Of a DNA stretch of 64,000 nt, positions 9,153 through 18,549 are shown one piece after another. Each line of letters begins with the position of its first letter. The stretch's first letter is position 1. Source of the DNA: Escarpia spicata (lineage: Eukaryota > Annelida > Polychaeta > Sabellida > Siboglinidae); the NCBI GenBank assembly GCA_963995525.1, contig OZ023213.1:19090072-19154071 (forward strand), in the 5' to 3' direction. The notes beneath the pieces are model-generated. The model saw only the letters and a program-made list of their open reading frames with translations. It made no database searches and had not been told where the DNA came from. Made by a program: the position numbers and the translations under genes.

Positions 9153-9991
9153 AGAACTTGTATTGTTTGTGCCAGCCACAGTTGATGAAGTGAGGAAAAT
9201 AATAATGTCCTCCCCAAATGCGATCTCGATCCATTACCAACCATACTACTTAAAGCATGTCTTGACTCTTAACTTGGTACAATAACGTATATCATAAATT
9301 TATCACTGAGTTCGGGTAAATTCCCAGATGATTTTAAACATGCACATGTAAATCTTGTTCTCAAGAAGACTTCTCTGCCAAAAGATGATTTCAAAAATTA
9401 TAGGCCTATTTCTAATCTTAGCTTTATTTCTAAGATACTTGAGAAAGTCGTAGCAAGCCGTCTACGGTGTCACATCAAGCTCAACTTGTTTATCCAGTGT
9501 GCTTCAATCAGCATACAAACAATTTCATTCTACGGAGACTGCTCTCCTAAAAGTACACAATGATGTTATATTAAACATTGATCAAGGCAAAGTAACTGCA
9601 CTTACCTTGCTTGATCTGTCTGCCGCCTTTGATACCATTGATCACAACACTCTTGTCAAACGTTTACCAATGAGGTATGGCATATCTGGCACAGCTCTGA
9701 TCTGCTTTTCTTCATATCTAACCAATAGACATCAATGTATAAAGATAGATAATTACTTTTCAACCTCACTCCCCACTTCATGTGGCATTCCCCAAGGTTC
9801 CGTTCTTGGGCCTTTGCTTTTCACTCTCTACACTACGCCACTCAGCTCTGTAATCCAACGTCATAACTTGGATCATTACCTTTATGCAGATGACACACAT
9901 ATCTACATTTCCTTGGCCACGCCCGATACAAGTCACTCTCTAAACCGACTCAACGATTGTCTCCAAGATGTTTCTTCATGGATGACCGATA
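9153..9991 (+). mobile_element. Nested element A fragment (A'), truncated at both ends
   Basis: This 839-bp insert starts in A's EN-RT linker (homology from 9156) and ends just after the YADD region of A's reverse transcriptase. It lies inside element B and is flanked by the 11-bp duplication. A normal reverse-transcribed insertion keeps its 3' end; this one lacks A's 3' end as well as its 5' end. Internal priming or repair-type capture of cDNA are therefore possible origins (inference). Confidence 0.75.
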
Positions 9992-10017
9992 GCTACCTAC
10001 CAGTGAAGATGAAATAA
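9156..10017 (+). pseudogene. U0 RT1 (element A reverse transcriptase fragment)
   Basis: This is the edge copy of RT1. It begins in the linker (VDEVRKIIMSSPNA) and carries the two frameshifts shared by all copies. From 9499 it reads LQSAYKQFHSTETALLK through YADD. Unlike every other copy it keeps the conserved aspartate in SAAFDTIDH (GAT at 9631-9633), and it has R in place of W in the later MWYG motif. After 9991 the frame runs a few codons into element B, out of B's own frame, and stops at TAA 10015-10017. Confidence 0.85.
9992..10002. repeat. Target-site duplication, right copy
   Basis: Exact copy of 9142-9152. The same word marks the A/B junction in every array unit, for example at 14671-14681 and 19256-19266. 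Confidence 0.75.
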
Positions 10018-11658
10018 AGAACATCATCAGACTATGCCCCTCAAAGACATGCAGTCTGGATTCCTGTCCCACTGATCTTCTGAAGAAAACACTACGTATC
10101 CACATTCCCTATCTCGAGGCAATAGTGAACAACAGCTTTAAGCAAGGACTATTTCCGATCACTTTGAGAACAGCAATTGTAAAACCACTTCTAAAAACCG
10201 ACACTCTCGACAGAGATCTGCTGAAGAACTACAGACCGGTCTCCAACATAGCATTCATCGGCAAAGTCCTAGAGAAAGTTGCAGTTCGTCGTCTGATTGA
10301 TCATCTCACTGTCAACGGGCTGCATGAAGAATACCAATCAGCATATAAGATGCTTCACAGTACAGAGACTGCCCTATTGCGTGTCCAGCTTGATATTGCT
10401 GGTGCACTTGACAAGAATCGTGCAATGTTGTTTGTCATGCTGGATTTATCAGCCGCATTTGACACGATTGACCATAAACACTTACTGACACTACTGCATG
10501 ACGAGTACGGTGTGCGCGAAACGGCATTATCATGGTTCCGGACGTACTTGGGAGACCGCACCCATCGTGTCCAGATTGACTCAATAACATCCGAGTCTAT
10601 TCCGCTACAGAGTGGTGTGCCCCAGGGCTCGGTCCTTGGGCCAGTTGTCTTCACTCTATACACCACACCAATGCAGCGCATATTCAAAAGATATGAAACA
10701 AAGTACCATAAATATGCTGATGACATTCAATTATATGCGTCATACAATCCAGCTATACCAGGCGACCAAGCTCAAACAATGAGGCGACTCACAGACTGCA
10801 TTGGGGAAGTCAGGCGATGGATGGCGCTGCGCATGCTGAAACTAAATGATGAAAAAACTAAGGTGACCATCTTAACATCAAAACATCATCTCAAGATGTA
10901 CGGAGGTTGCTCTATGACCATTGGAGACGATATAATTTCACCAGTAGACTGCATACAGAATTTGGGAATTCTCATGGACCAACATCTAACGATGACACAT
11001 CACGTGACTGCTGTGTGTGCTGCATGTAACTACCATCTGTACAGACTGTCATCAATACGGCACTATCTTACAGTTGAAGCCGCGAAAAGTGCTGTCAACG
11101 CACTCGTCACCTCTCGCTTGGACTATTGTAACGCACTCTTGCACAACTTACCGTTATCCCAGACAGCTCGGTTGCAGCGAGTCCAGAACAATGCAGCCAG
11201 ACTAGTAACACGCACCAGTAGACATGACCACATAACGCCAGTGTTAAAGGAACTGCATTGGCTGCCGGTTGTGAGTCCAGAACAATGCAGCCAGACTAGT
11301 AACATGCACCAGCAGACATGACCACATAACGCCAGTGTTAAAGGAACTGCATTGGCTGCCGGTTGCGAGTCGAGTTGTGTTCAAGGTGTTGGTGGTGACT
11401 TACAAATGTATTCATGGTTTAGCGCCGTCTTATCTGGCAGAACTTGTGCAGCCACGAAAGCGTGATGGACGTCTACACCAGGACCATGCGCCAACACTGC
11501 GCCAAGGCATCACGAAGAAATGCATCGGCGACTCGGCATTTGGCGCAGCAGCACCGCGACTATGGAATGAACTACCGGTGGACCTTCGTGCATCAGGGAC
11601 ACTGGATAGGTTTAGAAAGTCTTTAAAGACTCATCTTTTTATTATACATTTTAATTAA
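9993..11658 (+). pseudogene. U0 RT2 (element B reverse transcriptase), broken by a 94-bp duplication
   Basis: Open from the junction (LPTSEDEIKNII) through the fingers, SAAFDTIDH, SGVPQGSVLGP and YADD boxes. The frame is shifted at the 94-bp tandem duplication, giving an early stop at 11319-11321. The proper C-terminus resumes in another frame at about 11335 and ends at 11658. Replacements against the array consensus include H for R in MLRSTE and T for I in KRYEIKYH. Position at the array edge explains the divergence: end copies escape homogenisation. Confidence 0.85.
11179..11366. repeat. 94-bp tandem duplication private to U0
   Basis: The 94 bases at 11179-11272 are repeated at 11273-11366 with two or three mismatches. 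They cover the RVQNNAARLV ... KELHWLPV coding segment. Since 94 is not a multiple of three, the frame breaks. No other unit carries it. Confidence 0.9.
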
Positions 11659-11881
11659 TTTGAATTGTTTCATCGTGACGGACATTATTTAAAAAAAAAT
11701 TGTATTATTTGTCTTAAAATTAGTGTTTCTATTTTAATGTTCAGTATTATATGTCTTAAAACCAGTGTTTAGTTTTTTTAATACATTAATATACATTTAT
11801 TTTATCACTTGTACAGCGCATCGATCCGCTATGCGGGAATTAGCGCTAAAGAAATACCGTATTATTATATTATTATTATTA
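11659..11881 (+). other. Element B 3' UTR and (ATT)n tail, reference copy
   Basis: The region is AT-rich with an A-run, then a conserved 3' hairpin, and ends in TATTATTATATTATTATTATT. A short microsatellite tail of this kind is usual for CR1/L2-type elements, which are not normally polyadenylated. The block recurs after every RT2, with slight A-run variation (for example 16244-16466 and 20829-21051). Confidence 0.8.
11815..11847 (+). other. 3' terminal hairpin of element B
   Basis: AGCGC (11815-11819) pairs with GCGCT (11843-11847). Inside it CCGC-TAT-GCGG forms a second perfect stem. A GCGC...GCGC(T) hairpin just before an (ATT)n tail is characteristic of many L2/CR1-like elements and of SINEs that borrow their 3' ends. 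The reverse transcriptase is thought to recognise it to start copying. It recurs unchanged every 4585 bp (16400-16432 in U1). Confidence 0.7.
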
Positions 11882-12293
11882 AATCTTGTACTTAAATTAT
11901 TTGGGCGATAATACAGGTCGATTTGATTTTCGCGCTAGCAGGCTTACGTACACAACATACTAAGGCAGGGGCAGTCACCTATAAACTATATACTAACAGG
12001 CCTTATAAACAAGACGTTCTTTTATACCCAGAATCGCCATGGGGGTGAAAACCTCTGACTTTTCTTTGCACGGGCACTAAACTTCTTGTTACTTTGCACA
12101 GGCCTGCTGAGCGCGAACAATCATACGACCTGTAATATTGCCATTGATTATCGCCAACCCACTCTTTAATAACCTAGACATTTACATTATTTTTAGTACA
12201 ATTATACAGTTTTAGAATACTTTATTATTTTCAATTACTTATAATTTTTATGAGACATTATTATTTTATTCTTCACCATTTTGAGGATAGACA
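11882..12293 (+). promoter_or_regulatory. Spacer / element A 5' region between B tail and A start
   Basis: About 410 bp lie between the (ATT)n tail and the ATG of A's first frame, repeated in every unit. It must contain any internal promoter and 5' UTR of A. It may also hold host DNA that once separated B from the downstream A copy. No coding region is seen, and the boundary between host spacer and A cannot be placed without an isolated A copy. Confidence 0.45.
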
Positions 12294-12467
12294 ATGTCAC
12301 CAGCATTTTTATTGTGTGTTTTATTTTTATCCTGTGCTGTTGCTTCGAGAAGTTACGATTTTACGCTGTGCAAGCCACTTAGTCCCCAACAGTCGGCTGT
12401 CAATTTAACAGTTTCTCAGTACATGAGAACACAAAATTCCTTGTCACATCTTCACAGTTTGCCATGA
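12294..12467 (+). pseudogene. Signal-peptide leader of element A (57 codons, then TGA)
   Basis: From the ATG at 12294 the frame encodes a clear N-terminal signal peptide (MSPAFLLCVLFLSCAVAS), then about 39 residues containing an NLT sequon, and ends at TGA 12465-12467. The TGA is followed by CTT and the same frame continues without break into the 2A-like/endonuclease region. The TGA is therefore either a nonsense mutation in the founder or a recoded stop. The leader, its TGA and its frame recur in all units; the ATG positions are the unit starts given in the array entry. Non-LTR elements seldom encode secretory signals upstream of the endonuclease. Confidence 0.6.
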
Positions 12468-13964
12468 CTTAATCTTTGCTTTAATAGAAAGTTACTGCCA
12501 ATCCCCCGCTCCAAGCCAACGTTTAAATTGGCAATTATTATATTACTAGCAGGAGATGTAAGTCTTAATCCTGGACCTGCTATTAGGCGCAATATTCGAG
12601 TAGCCACCACTAACGTTCGATCTATTCGAGACAAAACAGCCTCGCTTACCGATTTATTAACTTCCAAGACATTAGACATCCTTGCAGTCACTGAGACCTG
12701 GCTCAGACCACATGACACAGCTGCATATATTGCTGAAATTTTTCCTTCCAGTTTCACCTTCCATCATCGCCCACGTTCAGTTGGGCGAGGTGGTGGTGTT
12801 GGATTTCTCGTTTCAAAACAGTTCAAAGTTAATTTGCATTCAAACCCTGATTACTCCAGCTTTGAGGCCATCTGTGCCGAAATTTCCGATTCATCTTTCT
12901 CTGCTTATTTTGTGTGCATTTATCACCCTCCAGGACACCCGGCCCATTTCTTTGAAGAATTCCAGGATCTACTTGAAAATCTGGCAACTATTTATTCAGA
13001 ATTTTATATACTCGGTGATTTTAATCTTCACCTGGACTCACCTACATCAACAACAAGTACATTTAAAGACATTCTGGCATCCTATGACATGAAACAACAT
13101 GTTACCTTCTCAACACACATACATGGCCATTGGCTCGATCACTTAATCACCTGTTCAGATTGTAACAATATTCAGACACCTACTGCTTCAGAAGGTTTAT
13201 CAGACCACCACACTGTCATTGCTGATCTCAAAGTTACTAGAATTCCCGTAGAGTCCAAGCACAATGTGTTTTACCGACCGATCCATAAGATTGACATTGC
13301 TGCATTAATGACAGACATTCTTAAATCCGACCTCATCAGTAACCCCAAAGAACATCTGTCATATCTGTGTTGACAGTACTGTCAAGTACTCAAAGATTTA
13401 CTTAATAAACATGCACCCCTGAGATCTAAATTTGTGTCCCAAAAGCCACATGCTCCATGGATGACTCCTGAAATTCTACAATCTAAAAAGCGCCGGCGCT
13501 ATCTTGAACGTGTATGGCGCAAATCACGCTCGCCTTTGGACAGATCACGATATTCTAAACAGTGTCATTACTGCAACAGACAAATGGCCAAAGCTAAATC
13601 AAATTATACAAACATGGTCTCGAGTAACTCTGATAACCCACGTCAGCTATGGAACTGCATCAATCATATTTTACACAGACGGCCGCCTCCATCTCTACCT
13701 AGTCATGTGAAAGTCAAATCTCTGTGTGACTCGTTTTCTAGTCATTTCAAAGATAAAATAAGTTTTATACGTTCTGCTTTTCCATGTAACACTTTAAGTT
13801 CTGTAAATGTGGACTCCCCGCAAGTAAATTCTCCACTTGTATTGTTTGTGCCAGCCACAGTTGATGAAGTGAGGAAAATAATAATGTCCTCCCCAAATGC
13901 GATCTCGATCCAACACCAACCATACTACTTAAAGCATGTCTTGACTCTTTACTTGGTACAATAA
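12468..13964 (+). pseudogene. U1 element A endonuclease (EN)
   Basis: Same domain order as the U2 copy, but a private CGA-to-TGA change at 13371-13373 stops the frame after about 300 codons, and it reopens to 13964. The IYRPPG motif reads IYHPPG. Near the end it has ISIQHQPYY where the others have ISIHYQPYY. Confidence 0.85.
12552..12578 (+). other. 2A-like ribosome-skipping motif, reference copy
   Basis: The residues GDVSLNPGP follow a hydrophobic stretch (LAIIILLA) immediately before the endonuclease domain. The 2A consensus is D-V/I-E-x-N-P-G-P; here serine replaces the glutamate, which may weaken or abolish activity. 2A-like peptides are known just upstream of APE-type endonucleases in some animal non-LTR elements. 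The motif is identical in all units (17137-17163 in U2). Confidence 0.6.
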
Positions 13965-14696
13965 CGAATATCATAAATTTATCACTGAGTTCGGGTAAAT
14001 TCCCAGATGATTTTAAACATGCACATGTAAATCTTGTTCTCAAGAAGACTTCTCTGCCAAAAGATGATTTCAAAAATTATAGGCCTATTTCTAATCTTAG
14101 CTTTATTTCTAAGATACTTGAGAAAGTCGTAGCAAGCCGTCTACGGTGTCACATCAAGCTCAACTTGTTTATCCAGTGTGCTTCAATCAGCATACAAACA
14201 ATTTCTTTCTACGGAGACTGCTCTCCTAAAAGTACACAATGATGTTATATTAAACATTGATCAAGGCAAAGTAACTGCATTTACCTTGCTTGATCTGTCT
14301 GCCGCCTTTGGTACCATTGATCACAACACTCTTGTCAAACGTTTACCAATGTGGTATGGCATATCTGGCACAGCTCTGACCTGCTTTTCTTCATATCTAA
14401 CCAATATACATCAATGTATAAAGATAGATAATTACTTTTCAACCTCACTCCCCACTTCATGTGGCATTCCCCAAGGTTCCGTTCTTGGGCCTTTGCTTTT
14501 CACTCTCTACACTACGCCACTCAGCTCTGTAATCCAACGTCATAACTTGGATCATTACCTTTATGCAGATGACACACATATCTACATTTCCTTGGCCACG
14601 CCCGATACAAGTCACTCTCTAAACCGACTCAACGATTGTCTCCAAGATGTTTCTTCATGGATGACCGATAGCTACCTACCAGTGAAGATGAAATAA
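13907..14696 (+). pseudogene. U1 RT1
   Basis: Carries both shared frameshifts. It has a private H-to-L change in KQFLSTE and, as in all later units, G for D in SAAFGTIDH. The YADD box is intact. The type I-like residues N149 and T163 are present. Confidence 0.85.
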
Positions 14697-16243
14697 AGAA
14701 CATCATCAGACTATGCCCCTCAAAGACATGCAGTCTGGATTCCTGTCCCACTGATCTTCTGAAGAAAACACTACGTATCCACATTCCCTATCTCGAGGCA
14801 ATAGTGAACAACAGCTTTAAGCAAGGACTATTTCCGATCACTTTGAGAACAGCAATTGTAAAACCACTTCTAAAAACCGACACTCTCGACAGAGATCTGC
14901 TGAAGAACTACAGACCGGTCTCCAACATAGCATTCATCGGCAAAGTCCTAGAGAAATTTGCAGTTCGTCGTCTGATTGATCATCTCACTGTCAACGGGCT
15001 GCATGAAGAATACCAATCAGCATATAAGATGCTTCGCAGTACAGAGACTGCCCTATTGCGTGTCCAGCTTGATATTGCTGGTGCACTTGACAAGAATCGT
15101 GCAATGTTGTTTGTCATGCTGGATTTATCAGCCGCATTTGACACGATTGACCATAAACACTTACTGACACTACTGCATGACGAGTACGGTGTGCGCGAAA
15201 CGGCATTATCATGGTTCCGGACGTACTTGGGAGACCGCACCCATCGTGTCCAGATTGACTCAATAACATCCGAGTCTATTCCGCTACAGAGTGGTGTGCC
15301 CCAGGGCTCGGTCCTTGGGCCAGTTGTCTTCACTCTATACACCACACCAATGCAGCGCATATTCAAAAGATATGAAATAAAGTACCATAAATATGCTGAT
15401 GACATTCAATTATATGCGTCATACAATCCAGCTATACCAGGCGACCAAGCACAAACAATGAGGCGACTCACAGACTGCATTGGGGAAGTCAGGCGATGGA
15501 TGGCGCTGCGCATGCTGAAACTAAATGATGAAAAAACTAAGATGACCATCTTAACATCAAAACATCATCTCAAGATGTACGGAGGTTGCTCTATGACCAT
15601 TGGAGACGATATAATTTCACCAGTAGACTGCATACGGAATTTGGGAATTATCATGGACCAACATCTAACGATGACACATCACGTGACTGCTGTGTGTGCT
15701 GCATGTAACTACCATCTGTACAGACTGTCATCAATACGGCACTATCTTACAGTTGAAGCCGCGAAAAGTGCTGTCAACGCACTCGTCACCTCTCGCTTGG
15801 ACTATTGTAACGCACTCTTGCACAACTTACCGTTATCCCAGACAGCTCGGTTGCAGCGAGTCCAGAACAATGCAGCCAGACTAGTAACACGCACCAGTAG
15901 ACATGACCATATAACGCCAGTGTTAAAGGAACTGCATTGGCTGCCGGTTGCGAGTCGAGTTGTGTTCAAGGTGTTGGTGATGACTTACAAATGTAGTCAT
16001 GGTTTAGCGCCGTCTTATCTGGCAGAACTTGTGCAGCCACGAAAGCGTGATGGACGTCTACGCCAGGACCATGCGCCAACACTGCGCCAAGGCATCACGA
16101 AGAAATGCATCGGCGACTCGGCATTTGGCGCAGCAGCACCGCGACTATGGAATGAACTACCGGTGGACCTTCGTGCATCAGGGACACTGGATAGGTTTAG
16201 AAAGTCTTTAAAGACTCATCTTTTTATTATACATTTTAATTAA
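14672..16243 (+). CDS. U1 RT2 (element B reverse transcriptase), open
   Basis: 523 open codons from the junction, with no ATG near the start: the first in-frame ATG follows SAYK, some 119 codons in. Private change: V to F in EKFAVRR. It otherwise has E at RSTETALL, GVRE and MLKL, a combination between the two array haplotypes and close to the ancestral state. Confidence 0.85.
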   Translation, partial: LPTSEDEIKNIIRLCPSKTCSLDSCPTDLLKKTLRIHIPYLEAIVNNSFKQGLFPITLRTAIVKPLLKTDTLDRDLLKNYRPVSNIAFIGKVLEKFAVRRLIDHLTVNGLHEEYQSAYKMLRSTETALLRVQLDIAGALDKNRAMLFVMLDLSAAFDTIDHKHLLTLLHDEYGVRETALSWFRTYLGDRTHRVQIDSITSESIPLQSGVPQGSVLGPVVFTLYTTPMQRIFKRYEIKYHKYADDIQLYASYNPAIPGDQAQTMRRLTDCIGEVRRWMALRMLKLNDEKTKMTILTSKHHLKMYGGCSMTIGDDIISPVDCIRNLGIIMDQHLTMTHHVTAVCAACNYHLYRLSSIRHYLTVEAAKSAVNALVTSRLDYCNALLHNLPLSQTARLQRVQNNAARLVTRTSRHDHITPVLKELHWLPVASRVVFKVLVMTYKCSHGLAPSYLAELVQPRKRDGRLRQDHAPTLRQGITKKCIGDSAFGAAAPRLWNELPVDLRASGTLDRFRKSLKTHLFIIHFN

Positions 16244-17052
16244 TTTGAATTGTTTCGTCGTGACGGACATTATTAAAAAAAAAATTGTATTATTTGTCTT
16301 AAAATTAGTGTTTCTATTTTAATGTTCAGTATTATATGTCTTAAAACCAGTGTTTAGTTTTTTTAATACATTAATATACATTTATTTTATCACTTGTACA
16401 GCGCATCGATCCGCTATGCGGGAATTAGCGCTAAAGAAATACCGTATTATTATATTATTATTATTAAATCTTGTACTTAAATTATTTGGGCGATAATACA
16501 GGTCGATTTGATTTTCGCGCTAGCAGGCTTACGTACACAACATACTAAGGCAGGGGCAGTCACCTATAAACTATATACTAACAGGCCTTATAAACAAGAC
16601 GTTCTTTTATACCCAGAATCGCCATGGGGGTGAAAACCTCTGACTTTTCTTTGCACGGGCACTAAACTTCTTGTTACTTTGCACAGGCCTGCTGAGCGCG
16701 AACAATCATACGACCTGTAATATTGCCATTGATTATCGCCAACCCACTCTTTAATAACCTAGACATTTACATTATTTTTAGTACAATTATACAGTTTTAG
16801 AATATTTTATTATTTTCAATTACTTATAATTTTTATGAGACATTATTATTTTATTCTTAACCATTTTGAGGATAGACAATGTCACCAGCATTTTTATTGT
16901 GTGTTTTATTTTTATCCTGTGCTGTTGCTTCGAGAAGTTACGATTTTACGCTGTGCAAGCCACTTAGTCCCCAACAGTCGGCTGTCAATTTAACAGTTTC
17001 TCAGTACATGAGAACACAAAATTCCTTGTCACATCTTCACAGTTTGCCATGA

Positions 17053-18549
17053 CTTAATCTTTGCTTTAATAGAAAGTTATTGCCAATCCCCCGCTCCAAG
17101 CCAACGTTTAAATTGGCAATTATTATATTACTAGCAGGAGATGTAAGTCTTAATCCTGGACCTGCTATTAGGCGCAATATTCGAGTAGCCACCACTAACG
17201 TTCGATCTATTCGAGACAAAACAGCCTCGCTTACCGATTTATTAACTTCCAAGACATTAGACATCCTTGCAGTCACTGAAACCTGGCTCAGACCACATGA
17301 CACAGCTGCATACATTGCTGAAATTTTTCCTTCCAGTTTCACCTTCCATCATCGCCCACGTTCAGTTGGGCGAGGTGGTGGTGTTGGATTTCTCGTTTCA
17401 AAACAGTTCAAAGTTAATTTGCATTCAAACCCTGATTACTCCAGCTTTGAGGCCATCTGTGCCGAAATTTCCGATTCATCTTTCTCTGCTTATTTTGTGT
17501 GCATTTATCGCCCTCCAGGACACCCGGCCCATTTCTTTGAAGAATTCCAGGATCTACTTGAAAATCTGGCAACTATTTATTCAGAATTTTATATACTCGG
17601 TGATTTTAATCTTCACCTGGACTCACCTACATCAACAACAAGTACATTTAAAGACATTCTGGCATCCTATGACATGAAACAACATGTTACCTTCTCAACA
17701 CACATACATGGCCATTGGCTCGATCACTTAATCACCTGTTCAGATTGTAACAATATTCAGACACCTACTGCTTCAGAAGGTTTATCAGACCACCACACTG
17801 TCATTGCTGATCTCAAAGTTACTAGAATTCCCGTAGAGTCCAAGCACAATGTGTTTTACCGACCGATCCATAAGATTGACATTGCTGCATTAATGACAGA
17901 CATCCTTAAATCCGACCTCATCAGTAACCCCAAAGAACATCTGTCATATCTGTGTCGACAGTACTGTCAAGTACTCAAAGATTTACTTAATAAACATGCA
18001 CCCCTGAGATCTAAATTTGTGTCCCAAAAGCCACATGCTCCATGGATGACTCCTGAAATTCTACAATCTAAAAAGCGCCGGCGCTATCTTGAACGTGTAT
18101 GGCGCAAATCACGCTCGCCTTTGGACAGATCACGATATTCTAAACAGTGTCATTACTGCAACAGACAAATGGCCAAAGCTAAATCAAATTATACAAACAT
18201 GGTCTCGAGTAACTCTGATAACCCACGTCAGCTATGGAACTGCATAAATCATATTTTACACAGACGGCCGCCTCCATCTCTACCTAGTCATGTGAAAGTC
18301 AAATCTCTGTGTGACTCGTTTTCTAGTCATTTCAAAGATAAAATAAGTTTTATACGTTCTGCTTTTCCATGTAACACTTTAAGTTCTGTAAATGTGGACT
18401 CCCCGCAAGTAAATTCTCCACTTGTATTGTTTGTGCCAGCCACAGTTGATGAAGTGAGGAAAATAATAATGTCCTCCCCAAATGCGATCTCGATCCATTA
18501 CCAACCATACTACTTAAAGCATGTCTTGACGCTTTACTTGGTACAATAA
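17053..18549 (+). CDS. U2 element A APE-type endonuclease (EN), longest open copy
   Basis: The frame is open from just after the leader TGA to TAA 18547-18549. Numbering from codon TTG 17080 (489 residues), it shows the 2A-like motif at 20-28 and then the APE endonuclease that nicks target DNA for reverse transcription. Motif residues are N40 (TTNVRS), E67 (VTETWL), Y143-R-P-P, G174-D-F-N, H210-G-H-W-L-D-H216 and S236-D-H-H. All canonical positions are present. Residues ~330-465 form the linker towards the reverse transcriptase. The last ~24 residues are out of frame, because a 1-nt shift near 18490 moves the true frame to LLKACLDSLLGTITN. There is no ATG near the start, so expression would need read-through of the TGA. 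The 5' half is haplotype I. Confidence 0.85.
   Translation, partial: LNLCFNRKLLPIPRSKPTFKLAIIILLAGDVSLNPGPAIRRNIRVATTNVRSIRDKTASLTDLLTSKTLDILAVTETWLRPHDTAAYIAEIFPSSFTFHHRPRSVGRGGGVGFLVSKQFKVNLHSNPDYSSFEAICAEISDSSFSAYFVCIYRPPGHPAHFFEEFQDLLENLATIYSEFYILGDFNLHLDSPTSTTSTFKDILASYDMKQHVTFSTHIHGHWLDHLITCSDCNNIQTPTASEGLSDHHTVIADLKVTRIPVESKHNVFYRPIHKIDIAALMTDILKSDLISNPKEHLSYLCRQYCQVLKDLLNKHAPLRSKFVSQKPHAPWMTPEILQSKKRRRYLERVWRKSRSPLDRSRYSKQCHYCNRQMAKAKSNYTNMVSSNSDNPRQLWNCINHILHRRPPPSLPSHVKVKSLCDSFSSHFKDKISFIRSAFPCNTLSSVNVDSPQVNSPLVLFVPATVDEVRKIIMSSPNAISIHYQPYYLKHVLTLYLVQ

Noticed and set aside
9152..10022. AAGAAC (9152-9157 and 10017-10022) as the target duplication of the nested A fragment
   Set aside because: The longer 11-bp GCTACCTACCA pair gives a better frame restoration (LPTSEDEIKN) and matches the known linker pattern. 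The 6-bp match is a chance by-product.
14980..15405. 141-codon minus-strand open frame, repeated every 4585 bp
   Set aside because: It is the exact antisense of the RT2 catalytic region, has no recognisable domain, and its variation follows the RT2 codons. Treated as a shadow.
17037..17342. 101- and 102-codon minus-strand frames over EN and linker in each unit
   Set aside because: Antisense shadows of the endonuclease and linker, with no domain of their own.
17267..17677. 136-codon plus-strand frame overlapping EN in each unit
   Set aside because: An alternative frame within the EN coding region; its composition shows no domain and EN motifs explain the sequence.
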